From JBBTCJ01 sp038043285 (GTDB lineage: Bacteria > Planctomycetota > Phycisphaerae > UBA1845), in the NCBI GenBank assembly GCA_038043285.1, contig JBBTCJ010000109.1, positions 1 through 15,976 of the forward strand: DNA of 15,976 nt, in the 5' to 3' direction. This document shows, one piece after another, positions 6,594 to 14,162 of this stretch. The notes under the pieces are model-generated. The model made no database searches. It was not told the origin of the DNA and saw only the letters and a program-made list of their open reading frames with translations. The translations under genes and the position numbers were made by a program. The first letter of the stretch is position 1; each line of letters starts with the position of its first letter.

Positions 6594-8341
6594 TGAGGAC
6601 AGCCACAATCCCATTGCCCGGGCGTCGCTCCGCCGCCTCCCCTCCGCCGCCGTCGCCGGATGGCTTCACCATCGCCGCCGTCAAACCGCTTGCCGGACTT
6701 TGCGTCGCCAGTCTGGTACTGGCGAGTGTGAGTTTCCCGCCGCTGGGGGTCTGGCCGGCGGTGTTCCTCTGCATGACACCCTGGCTTGCCGCCGTCGGCG
6801 CGTCGCGCCATGCGCCGCGCGTGTATCTGCTTAGCTTCCTGTGGGGGCTGGCGTTCTTTCTTCTCAACATGCGTTGGATGTACGAGGCCACCGGGTTGGG
6901 ATACGCCGCGTTGTCGGTCTATCAGGCGTTGTATTTTCCGTTGGCTGCGTGCCCGATTCGGCACATGGTTCGCCGTCGCGGTTGGCCGCTGGGGATTGCG
7001 TTTCCGATGATCTGGATCGGCGGCGAAATGTTGCGGGCAGTGGTGATCTCCGGCTTCCCCTGGTTTTTTCTTGCCCATCCCCTGCATGGCGTCCTGTCCC
7101 TGATTCAGATCAGCGACGTGACCGGAGCATACGGGGTCAGCTTCGTGGCCGCCGCGATCAACGGAGCGCTCGCCGACCTGCTGTTCGCGCGGCTTCAGCC
7201 CGGCGGCGAGGACCACGCGCTCCCGGCACGCAAGCCGCATGTGCGGCGAGCGCGAATCGGCGCGATCTTCGCCTCGACGACGCTGTTGCTGACTTTGGGC
7301 TACGGCGTCTTCCGGCTTCAACAGACAACGATCAGCCGCGGCCCCAAGGTCGCCGTCGTCCAGGGCGATTTCGTGATGGCCGTCGACGGCGAGGAGACAC
7401 CCGACGAGGAGAAGCGGAAGCTGTACATGGCCATGCTCGACGCGGCCGCCGTGGAGAAGCCCGATCTCTACGTCCTGCCGGAGACGCCGTGGATTATGTA
7501 CTTGAACGCCGAGATGCGCGATTTCCGCCCCGAATGGCGCGGTAGTTTCGCGACGTTGCGGCGGTTCGCCATGCAGCGTCAGGCGCACCTGGTCACCGGA
7601 AACGCCTCCATGGTGCAGACGCCGCACGACCTGCTGGCCAAGGAGCGGAGGTACAATTCCGCCACGGTGTTTCGCCCCGACGGAGGCGAACCTCAGCGCT
7701 ATGACAAAGTGCACCTGGTGTACTTTGGGGAAACCGTCCCGTTTCGCTTCGGGCGATTCCGATTCCTCTATTTCGCGTTGAATCGCCTCATGCCCTTCAG
7801 CGACGGCGGCGAGGTGGAGTATTCGCTTTTCCCTGGTGAGGAGCGGTTTCGGACCTTCGAGTTGAAGCGGTCGGCAGACGATGACAAGTCGTATCACTTC
7901 GGCATCCCGATTTGCTATGAAGACGTCATGCCCTACGTCGCCCGGCGCTTCACCGCCGGCGCGTCGAAGGAGAAACAAGCGGATTTCCTCATCAACATCA
8001 GTAACGATGGGTGGTTCGGACGAGGCACTCAGCAGCCGCAGCACCTCGCTACGTGCGTATTTCGCGCCGTGGAAAACCGCGTCGGCATCGCCCGCGCGGT
8101 CAACACCGGGATCAGCGCCTTCGTTGATCCGGACGGACGGGTCCATCACCGCGTCGTCGGGGATAACGGGAAAACCTGGCCGCGACAGTGCGGATTCGCC
8201 GTCGCGGAGATCGGCGTGGACTCGCGGCTTTCCTGGTATTCGCGGTACGGCGACTGGTTCGGATGGCTGTGCGTCGTGGCCGGCGTCTTGCTCTATGTGG
8301 ACTATTGGATCGCCCGCGCTCAGGCGCTGCGGGAGGCGTAG
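6593..8341 (+). CDS. lnt: apolipoprotein N-acyltransferase
   Basis: Lnt adds the third acyl chain to the N-terminal cysteine of lipoproteins at the inner membrane. Hydrophobic segments fill about the first 240 residues, followed by a nitrilase-like domain. The catalytic triad is visible as Glu297 in VLPETPW, Lys372 in YDKVHLVYFGE and Cys441 in IPICYEDVMP, with NISNDGWFG after it. One membrane segment closes the C-terminus. The start is uncertain because there is no in-frame ATG before the first membrane helix. TTG 6593 (582 aa) is chosen for its GGAG 5 bases upstream; TTG 6503 would add 30 Pro-rich residues encoded across a hairpin. The protein is longer than typical Lnt (about 510). The following gene encodes a likely lipoprotein, a possible substrate. 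Confidence 0.93.
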   Translation: MRTATIPLPGRRSAASPPPPSPDGFTIAAVKPLAGLCVASLVLASVSFPPLGVWPAVFLCMTPWLAAVGASRHAPRVYLLSFLWGLAFFLLNMRWMYEATGLGYAALSVYQALYFPLAACPIRHMVRRRGWPLGIAFPMIWIGGEMLRAVVISGFPWFFLAHPLHGVLSLIQISDVTGAYGVSFVAAAINGALADLLFARLQPGGEDHALPARKPHVRRARIGAIFASTTLLLTLGYGVFRLQQTTISRGPKVAVVQGDFVMAVDGEETPDEEKRKLYMAMLDAAAVEKPDLYVLPETPWIMYLNAEMRDFRPEWRGSFATLRRFAMQRQAHLVTGNASMVQTPHDLLAKERRYNSATVFRPDGGEPQRYDKVHLVYFGETVPFRFGRFRFLYFALNRLMPFSDGGEVEYSLFPGEERFRTFELKRSADDDKSYHFGIPICYEDVMPYVARRFTAGASKEKQADFLINISNDGWFGRGTQQPQHLATCVFRAVENRVGIARAVNTGISAFVDPDGRVHHRVVGDNGKTWPRQCGFAVAEIGVDSRLSWYSRYGDWFGWLCVVAGVLLYVDYWIARAQALREA

Positions 8342-8414
8342 ATTGTTGCAACCCGGCTTTTCCACGCTGCGAGTACACCTGAGCCGCGGGTTGCGATTCT
8401 TCGCTCCCAGCCGA

Positions 8415-9518
8415 GTGACGAAGGGACGTGTCCCATTCCCTCTTATACGGTTCTGCTTCGTACTGTCGCTTGTGGCCGCAGGCGCCGGATGCTCGACGTC
8501 CACGAGGCGCGCGGACGTTGGCGACGCCATGCAGCTTCGCGCCGAGGCCGTAGGGTATTTGAAGGCGGGACTGCAATACGCCGCGAATCCCGCCGTCCGC
8601 ATCGAGGCCGTCGAAGGACTTCGCGCCATCGCCGATGAACGGACGCTTCCTTGGCTTCGTACAGCTCTGTTGGACGAGCATGCGGCGGTCCGGTTCGCCG
8701 CTTGCCTGGCGTTGGGGGAACTCCGCGACGCAGGCAGCGCCGAAGCCCTTCGCAAGGCCATGTCCGACGCCAACGACAACGTCCGCATCGCCGCCACCTT
8801 CGCCCGGCATCGGCTGGGACATGCTGAATCGACCGGAAAATTGGCCACGTATTTGCTGCATGGTAAGGATCCGTCGGTACGACGAAACGCGGCCATGGCC
8901 CTTGGTCGCCTGGGCGAAGTCGGGGCGGTCAAGGTGCTGGCCCGCGCCGTCAAGGACTCCGACGCCGGCGTGCGCCACCAGGCGCTTGAGGCGCTCGCGC
9001 GGCTGGGCAACAGCGACGCCCGGCAGGAACTGGCCTTCATGACCAATGCCGGCGTCGGATCGGACGAGGTCTTCGCCCTCAACGCGCTGGCCGATCTGCA
9101 CGACCGGACCCTTACAGACACGTTTCGATACAAGCTGGCAACCGCGGTACACCTGGAAACCAAACTCGCCGCGGCGCGGGGGCTGGGGCTTCTGGGCGAC
9201 GCAAGCGGACTGGACCTGGCTCTCCGCGCACTCCGAACGAACCAGGCCCGGGTCAACGATCCCGACGATCCTCCCGAGGGACAGGTGTTGCGGACTCGGC
9301 AGCTCGCGGCGGCGGCGTTGGGAGCGATCGGGCGACGCGACGCTCTTGGCTCCTTGGCCGCGGAGATGAGGAACTCCAGCGACCCGCGTATCCAGGTCTC
9401 GGGGGCGAAGGCCGTCTTGGAGATCCTCGACACTCCGTTGGATCCGTTCACCAAGCCCACCACCCGCGACGAAGCGTGGCCAGGCGATCTCGGACAATCA
9501 CGAGGGTGGGATCGGTGA
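8415..9518 (+). CDS. HEAT-repeat lipoprotein, elongation-operon associated
   Basis: This gene encodes a 367-residue protein. From GTG 8415 it begins with a basic N-terminus and a hydrophobic stretch (LIRFCFVLSLVAAGAGC) ending at Cys26, consistent with a lipoprotein signal although Gly rather than Leu sits at -3. The rest is helical and repetitive, with about seven or eight HEAT/Armadillo-like units, for example VRIEAVEGLRAIAD, VRFAACLALGELRD, VRRNAAMALGRLGE and VRHQALEALARLGN. HEAT solenoids usually bind proteins; no enzymatic motif is seen. TTG 8343, right after lnt, is an alternative start. Its stop overlaps the mreD start (GTGA), implying coupled translation with the cell-elongation genes. 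I infer an envelope-anchored scaffold; the precise role is unknown. A bilin-lyase-type PBS HEAT domain is possible by sequence class but not by context. Confidence 0.85.
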   Translation: MTKGRVPFPLIRFCFVLSLVAAGAGCSTSTRRADVGDAMQLRAEAVGYLKAGLQYAANPAVRIEAVEGLRAIADERTLPWLRTALLDEHAAVRFAACLALGELRDAGSAEALRKAMSDANDNVRIAATFARHRLGHAESTGKLATYLLHGKDPSVRRNAAMALGRLGEVGAVKVLARAVKDSDAGVRHQALEALARLGNSDARQELAFMTNAGVGSDEVFALNALADLHDRTLTDTFRYKLATAVHLETKLAAARGLGLLGDASGLDLALRALRTNQARVNDPDDPPEGQVLRTRQLAAAALGAIGRRDALGSLAAEMRNSSDPRIQVSGAKAVLEILDTPLDPFTKPTTRDEAWPGDLGQSRGWDR

Positions 9519-10039
9519 GCTGGCTCGCCTTCGCCATCGTGGCCGCCCTCACCTTGGCGGCACAATCCACCGTGGCGCCGCGCCTCGAAATCGGCCCTGC
9601 CCGCCCGGAGTGGACGCTGGTCATCGTCGTGTTTTACGCCTTGCATGCACCGCGGCGGGAGGCGCTGATCGCGGCTTGGATTCTGGGCGCGGCGGCGGAT
9701 CTCCTGACCATCGAACGCTACGGAGTCCTTTCGTTTTCGTATCTTCTGGCCGCGGGAGCGGTGGTCCTGGTCCGCGAGGCCCTGGTGCGGGCGGACAGCC
9801 TGGCGCATGTCGGAGTCACTTTCGCGGTCGTAGGGTTGATTCAGGCAGCGTGGCTTGCGTACGCATCTTTGGCCCACGCGGCCGTGGGAGGATTCACCGG
9901 AGCCGCGATCGCCGCGTGCCTCTTCTCCGCCGCCTACACCAGCCTTTGGGCGTTGGTGATCGACCGCGTGCTCCTGGCGTCCTGGCGAGCGCTGGGGCTT
10001 CCAAGGGGCGCGGCGACCCATCGCGTGCCCACCAGTTAG
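9515..10039 (+). CDS. mreD: rod shape-determining protein MreD
   Basis: This is a predicted 174-residue inner-membrane protein with about five hydrophobic segments, the size and layout of MreD, which works with MreC, RodA and PBP2 in side-wall peptidoglycan synthesis. Recognisable parts are the first helix WLAFAIVAALTLAAQSTVAP, the family-like WILGAAADLLTIERYGVLSF (about 58-77) and an Ala-rich final pair of helices. GTG 9515 overlaps the previous TGA and has GAGGG about 8 bases upstream; GTG 9476 would add 13 Arg-rich residues inside the HEAT gene. MreD is weakly conserved, so much of the confidence comes from its position directly before mrdA and rodA. mreB and mreC are not in the window. 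Confidence 0.8.
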   Translation: MSWLAFAIVAALTLAAQSTVAPRLEIGPARPEWTLVIVVFYALHAPRREALIAAWILGAAADLLTIERYGVLSFSYLLAAGAVVLVREALVRADSLAHVGVTFAVVGLIQAAWLAYASLAHAAVGGFTGAAIAACLFSAAYTSLWALVIDRVLLASWRALGLPRGAATHRVPTS

Positions 10040-10073
10040 CGCCGCAACCGCTCCCTCAAACGCGCCCGGCGGA

Positions 10074-10079
10074 TAGAAT
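10074..10079 (+). promoter_or_regulatory. -10-like hexamer before mrdA
   Basis: TAGAAT (five of six to TATAAT) lies 9 bases before the mrdA ATG in the 49-base mreD-mrdA gap, and no Shine-Dalgarno is present. It may give mrdA-rodA a separate, nearly leaderless transcript. No matching -35 box was found. Confidence 0.35.
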
Positions 10080-10088
10080 ACCCCGCGC

Positions 10089-12311
10089 ATGGATCGAGAC
10101 GTTCCATCCAAGATTCTTCGGCGTCGGATTCACGTGCTTTTGGGGGTGTTCATTGCCGGCGTGCTCGGCCTGGCTGCGAGACTTGTGCAATTGCAGGTGG
10201 TGGACGCCGCCTACTACCAGGAGCGAACAGAACAGGCCCTTCTGGTTCCGCCACGGTCGTTGCCCTTCGTTCGAGGCAGCCTCCGCGACCGGACCGGCGC
10301 CCTCCTGGTCAATGACGAACCCTGTTGGGACGTGACCGTCGATTTCGGCCTCCTCGCCGCGGACGTCGGCGCAGACCAGTCGGCGATCACCCGCCAATGC
10401 CGGCGGATGGCGCGCGATCGCGGATGGCCCCGATCCACGCCGCTGGAGGAGTTGGGCCCGCTTTTCCACCAGGAAATGGACGAAATGTGGGCCGACCTCG
10501 CCCAGGTCGCAGCCGCCTCCCGCGCACTCGACGAGACCGACCTCCGCGAAATCGCCCGACGGCGATTCGACAGAGTCATTCGCGTTCGCAAGCAGGTCGC
10601 GGAGAGTCGGGGCTTCGATGCCCCGGTGGCCGAGGAATCCGTCGCCCAGGTGATCCTTTCGAGTCTCACGCCGACCCAGCAAATCCGAGCCAGAGAACTT
10701 CTCCAGAAATACTCGTCGGTGCACGTCGAGCCATCCTCCAGGCGGAGGATCGCCGAGAACACGGAAGCCTTGGCCCACCTGCTGGGACGCCTCGGTCGCG
10801 TCGATGCCCAGGCGTTGGAGAACGACCCCGCCTGGGACGACCCCTTCGCCCGCTACCTGTCCGACGATTGGATCGGCGTCAGCGGCATGGAATACGTCGC
10901 CGAGCAGACCTTGCGCGGACGCCGCGGGCAGATCCTGCTCGATCGCGGCGGACAGGCGCTCGAGGAGATCCAAGCGGAACACGGCAACGACGTCTATCTC
11001 ACGATCGACGCGGCGTTGCAGCAACGCCTCTACGATCTTCTCGGCGAAGCGGTTCACGACCACCCCGACGCATCGGGCGGCGCCGTCGTGGTGCTCGACG
11101 TCGCCACGCGGGAAGTCCTCGCCCTGGTGTCCTACCCCTCGTACAACCCGCTCACGCTCGACGAAGATTATGATCGGCTGTTGGACGACACTGAGCACAT
11201 GCCGCTGAGGTTCCGCGCCGTGGCCACGCAGTACGCGCCAGGCTCCACGGTCAAGCCGTTGGCCTGCATCTCCGCCCTGATTCACCACCTCATCACCCCG
11301 GAGTCCGTGGAGACCTGCACCGGGTACCTGTTCGACGACGTTCGCGACGCGTGGCGATGTTGGGAGGTCCACGGCACCGGAATCCGCAAGGCCCACGGAA
11401 CCGTCAACCTCGTTCAGGCGCTCACTGGAAGCTGCAACGTCTTCATGTTCCGACTCGGTGAGCGGCTGGGCGTTGATCGACTGACCCGGACCTTCGCCCT
11501 CGCCGGCATCGGAGCACCGACGGGAACAGGACTGCGCGAGGAGACCGCGGGAATCAACCCGACCCCCGCCTGGCTTCGCCATCAGCGACGCACCGCGGCC
11601 ACCGTCGGACTCGCACGCCAGTATGCGATCGGTCAGGGCGAAGTGGCCATGACCCCCGTGCAGGTCGCTAACCTGATGGCCGCCTACGCCTCGGGGGTCT
11701 GGCGGCCGGTGAGCATGATCCGGGGCGCAGCGCCGACGGCGGCGCGAACGATCGCCAGGCCGGCGGAATGGGATCCCGTTCGCCTGGGCATTTTCGGCGT
11801 GACCAATGACCCCGAAGGAACAGCCTACAAATACGCACATTTTGAGCGCGACGGCTACACCTTGTGCGGCAAGACCGGCAGCGCCACCGTCAATCCGCGC
11901 CCCACCGCCTATCGCATTCCGTACGCCGACACCGCAGGACGCCAACACGTGGCCGTCGTGCGCGAGGGGGCGATGGAGCCTGCTTTGCAACGGTTTCGCA
12001 CTGAGTTTCCCGACGCCACCGCGGACCTAGGGAACGTCGAGGTGGCTTCGCGTTGGCCGACCCGCCCTCCTCGCGAAGGCGAACATCACTCGCACGCATG
12101 GTTCGGCGGATACCTTCAGCCGGTGGATGAAGCCGGCAGGGCCGACCTCCACCGCCCCGCACCGATCGCATTCGCGTTGCTCGTGGAATATGGCGGAAGC
12201 GGCGGGCAGACAGCCGGCCCGACGGCGAAGCGGATGGCCGACGCGATCTTCGACGTGCTGGGGCCGTTGCTTCGACCTCGCGGAATCGGGCAAATCGGTT
12301 TTCTACCATGA
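10089..12311 (+). CDS. mrdA: penicillin-binding protein 2, elongation transpeptidase
   Basis: This class B PBP of 740 residues cross-links peptidoglycan in the periplasm as partner of RodA. It has a short cytosolic start, one membrane anchor (about 14-36), and the dimerisation-domain motif VRGSLRDRTGALLVND (61-76). In the transpeptidase domain, the nucleophile motif is Ser386-Thr-Val-Lys389 in APGSTVKP, the second motif Ser448-Cys-Asn450, and the third Lys595-Thr-Gly597 in CGKTGSA. About 70 residues separate KTG from HAWFGGY (669-675), more than I expect in E. coli PBP2, and include acidic and His-rich stretches. The N-terminal half (about 85-260) is also enlarged. Its TGA overlaps the rodA ATG by four bases. 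Context (mreD before, rodA after) supports PBP2 rather than the division protein FtsI. Confidence 0.94.
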   Translation: MDRDVPSKILRRRIHVLLGVFIAGVLGLAARLVQLQVVDAAYYQERTEQALLVPPRSLPFVRGSLRDRTGALLVNDEPCWDVTVDFGLLAADVGADQSAITRQCRRMARDRGWPRSTPLEELGPLFHQEMDEMWADLAQVAAASRALDETDLREIARRRFDRVIRVRKQVAESRGFDAPVAEESVAQVILSSLTPTQQIRARELLQKYSSVHVEPSSRRRIAENTEALAHLLGRLGRVDAQALENDPAWDDPFARYLSDDWIGVSGMEYVAEQTLRGRRGQILLDRGGQALEEIQAEHGNDVYLTIDAALQQRLYDLLGEAVHDHPDASGGAVVVLDVATREVLALVSYPSYNPLTLDEDYDRLLDDTEHMPLRFRAVATQYAPGSTVKPLACISALIHHLITPESVETCTGYLFDDVRDAWRCWEVHGTGIRKAHGTVNLVQALTGSCNVFMFRLGERLGVDRLTRTFALAGIGAPTGTGLREETAGINPTPAWLRHQRRTAATVGLARQYAIGQGEVAMTPVQVANLMAAYASGVWRPVSMIRGAAPTAARTIARPAEWDPVRLGIFGVTNDPEGTAYKYAHFERDGYTLCGKTGSATVNPRPTAYRIPYADTAGRQHVAVVREGAMEPALQRFRTEFPDATADLGNVEVASRWPTRPPREGEHHSHAWFGGYLQPVDEAGRADLHRPAPIAFALLVEYGGSGGQTAGPTAKRMADAIFDVLGPLLRPRGIGQIGFLP

Positions 12312-13612
12312 AGCGCGACACGGGCGATCTCACGCCGTGGGGTTGGGTCGTCGCCGCGGCGGTCGGCGTTCTAGTGACCATCGGTCTGCTGAGCATCTAC
12401 GTCACCGACACGCATTACGTAAGCGGCCACGACGGTCCGGCGAATGCGTCCCGGCAAGCAACGCGGATTGCCGTCGGCATAGCGATGATGCTGGTCATTC
12501 TTCGCATCGGCTACCACCGGGTCGGCCGTTACGCCTTGGGGTTGTTCCTCATCAGCCTGGTGGCGCTGATCCCTCTTCTGGCCGCCCGTCTCCTGCACTC
12601 GAACTTCGGCGGGCTGACCACGCCGCGAAACGGCGCCTATCGCTGGATCCATCTTCCCGGCTTGCTGTTGCAGCCCTCCGAAGTCATGAAACTGGCGTAT
12701 GTCCTGGCCCTGGCGTGGCACCTGCGCTATCGCAGGGACGTTCAACGATTCGCGGGGCTGCTCGTTCCCCTGCTTGCCTCAGCCGTCCCGCTTGGGCTGA
12801 TCCTGCTCGAACCGGACCTGGGCACGGCGTTGCTGCTGATTCCCCTGGGATTCAGCCTGTTGTACACCGCCGGGGCCAGACTGCGGCACCTGGCCGCGAT
12901 CGCCGTTTGTGGAGTCGCCGCCGCGCCGTTCGCCTGGGGCCACATCGCCCAGTACCAGCGCCTTCGCGTCACGTCGGTGTTGTTGCAATCAGACGGGCTG
13001 CGAAAGGCGGTCATCGAGCACCCGGAGGACTACACCGCGCTGGCGACGAGACGTCAGGCCATCGAGTGGTCGGCGAGTTCCGGCTACCAGCTCGTTCACT
13101 CCAAGAATGCGATCGGCAGCGGAGGCATCCTCGGTCATGGCTGGGGCAAAGGCGCCTACGTCGAAGCCCCTCTCCTCCCGGATCGGCACAACGATTTCGT
13201 GTTCGCCGTGGTCGCGCATCAATGGGGGTTCATCGGTTGCCTGGTGGTGTTGGCGTGTTATCTGGTGATCGTCTTCGCCGGAGTGAGGATCGCGTCGGCA
13301 ACCATCGAACCGTTCGCCCGGCTTCTTGCGGTGGGCCTCACCACGCTGATCGCCGCCCAAGCGCTGGTCAACGTCGGCATGTCCACCGGCGTGCTGCCGG
13401 TGACGGGAATGACCCTCCCCTTCGTCTCCTACGGCGGAAGCAGTCTGTTGTGCAACTTCGCGGCCGTCGCCCTGCTGATCAGCGTCGCGCGGCACAACCC
13501 GTATCTGCTGACACGAGATCCCTTCACCTTCGGCCGCGAGCACCATGAAAGCCTTGCCGCCTCCCACGCCCGTGAACCCGCGCCGCCGCACCCTCCTGTC
13601 GCCGCTCGGTGA
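12308..13612 (+). CDS. rodA: RodA-type SEDS peptidoglycan glycosyltransferase
   Basis: This is a polytopic membrane protein of 434 residues that polymerises lipid II into glycan strands together with PBP2. Family landmarks are YRWIHLPGLLLQPSEVMKLA (111-130), LEPDLGTALLL (167-177), Asp296 in RHNDFVFAVVA (the position of the essential SEDS aspartate), and LPVTGMTLPFVSYGGSSLL (363-381). About ten hydrophobic segments are visible. Residues 226-268 form an enlarged polar loop. After the catalytic Asp it reads AHQWGF where most RodA/FtsW have an acidic EE/EWG pair. The C-terminal 35 residues are polar and Pro-rich. The ATG at 12308 overlaps the mrdA stop (ATGA). FtsW shares the fold; the operon favours RodA. 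Confidence 0.92.
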   Translation: MKRDTGDLTPWGWVVAAAVGVLVTIGLLSIYVTDTHYVSGHDGPANASRQATRIAVGIAMMLVILRIGYHRVGRYALGLFLISLVALIPLLAARLLHSNFGGLTTPRNGAYRWIHLPGLLLQPSEVMKLAYVLALAWHLRYRRDVQRFAGLLVPLLASAVPLGLILLEPDLGTALLLIPLGFSLLYTAGARLRHLAAIAVCGVAAAPFAWGHIAQYQRLRVTSVLLQSDGLRKAVIEHPEDYTALATRRQAIEWSASSGYQLVHSKNAIGSGGILGHGWGKGAYVEAPLLPDRHNDFVFAVVAHQWGFIGCLVVLACYLVIVFAGVRIASATIEPFARLLAVGLTTLIAAQALVNVGMSTGVLPVTGMTLPFVSYGGSSLLCNFAAVALLISVARHNPYLLTRDPFTFGREHHESLAASHAREPAPPHPPVAAR

Positions 13613-13658
13613 ACAGGTGCAACCCAATCGGAAAACTCTGACGTCGAGGTCGTTCCCC
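13610..13658. repeat. 50-base dispersed repeat, copy B
   Basis: This is the second copy of the sequence at 4996-5045, again starting exactly on a stop codon (rodA TGA). Differences are eight substitutions and one missing T. It is followed by unrelated sequence. Confidence 0.6.
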
Positions 13659-13729
13659 AAATCCGCTGGCTGCGTAGGGCAAAAGGGGCGTAAAGCGTAG
13701 GTGCGGAATGGGTTCGTTTGGTTTTTTTT
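13657..13729 (+). terminator. possible terminator after rodA
   Basis: CCAAA (13657-13661) and TCCGC (13662-13666) can pair with TTTGG (13717-13721) and GCGGA (13703-13707), with a 9-base bulge, and eight T follow at 13722-13729. The stem is imperfect with a long loop. It is the only T-tract near the end of the mrdA-rodA operon. Confidence 0.3.
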
Positions 13730-13794
13730 CTCGCCGGGGCAACGGAAATCGAAGGAAACGCCGGCGTTGTCGGCGGCGCGGCGGCAGCAGCAAA

Positions 13795-13822
13795 TGCGGA
13801 ATGGTGAATGCGGAATGCGGAA
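13795..13822. repeat. short TGCGGAA repeats
   Basis: TGCGGAA occurs at 13795-13801, 13809-13815 and 13816-13822; the last two are head to tail. The related GGTGAA lies between them. Confidence 0.5.
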
Positions 13823-13977
13823 AGACGGCGAGGAGCGCTGACGCAACGCGCGGGCGTGGCGTTGGATGTGGCTGGTTGCGGGCATTGATTTCAGCTCCTT
13901 TCGACACGCGCTGCGGTTTTGCCGCGCGGGGTGCGGCTTTCGGTCGGCGGCTGCACGCACTCCTATCTATATAACTT

Positions 13978-14036
13978 CGCGGGCGCGCGCTTCTCAGGTG
14001 GTTTTCGGCGAGCGCCCGCGCCGGGGACAAGCCCCG
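13978..14036. repeat. two GC-rich hairpins upstream of the PQQ-like gene
   Basis: CGCGGGCGC (13978-13986) and GCGCCCGCG (14012-14020) form a perfect 9-bp stem with a 25-base loop. CGGGG-ACAAG-CCCCG (14022-14036) follows at once. There is no U-tract. These may be REP-like elements. Confidence 0.45.
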
Positions 14037-14080
14037 ACGCTACGCGCGGGGGGCGATCCACCGATGGTTGTCCATTCTCC

Positions 14081-14103
14081 CCACGCCGTTGGCGTGGTAA
14101 GAT
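14081..14103 (+). promoter_or_regulatory. palindrome and -10-like box upstream of the PQQ-like gene
   Basis: CCACGCC-GTT-GGCGTGG (14081-14097) is a perfect inverted repeat directly followed by TAAGAT (14098-14103), a fair -10 box. Transcription would start near 14110, about 50 bases before the chosen ATG. A protein bound to the palindrome would cover the promoter spacer (inference). No good -35 was found. Confidence 0.3.
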
Positions 14104-14162
14104 GGATGATCGTGAAATGCTCCCGGAATCCGGCAAGAACCGTAGACAAGGAATCAGTCAGC

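Larger units (their letters stand above)
13613..14162. other. 550-base spacer without a gene
   Basis: Open frames here are short and Arg/Pro-rich on both strands and look like shadows of GC-rich spacer. The spacer holds a dispersed repeat, a T8 run, short TGCGGAA repeats, several hairpins and a likely promoter for the downstream gene, listed separately. No RNA gene was recognised. Confidence 0.6.

Noticed and set aside
8341..8375. Possible third copy of the stop-codon repeat after lnt
   Set aside because: Only TGCAACCC and a short CTGCGAG-like block match; too little to separate from chance, so it is mentioned only as an echo.
6272..10111. A 1,279-codon open frame on the minus strand opposite lnt, the HEAT gene and mreD
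   Set aside because: It is antisense to three well-supported genes and its product is Arg/Ser/Pro-rich low-complexity sequence, a usual by-product of high GC third positions.
10056..11990. A 644-codon minus-strand open frame opposite mrdA
   Set aside because: It is a GC shadow of mrdA, whose three catalytic motifs are intact; it has no recognisable domain.
13866..14162. N-terminal extension of the PQQ-like gene
   Set aside because: The upstream part of the frame is spacer with hairpins, and the signal peptide starts cleanly at 14163.
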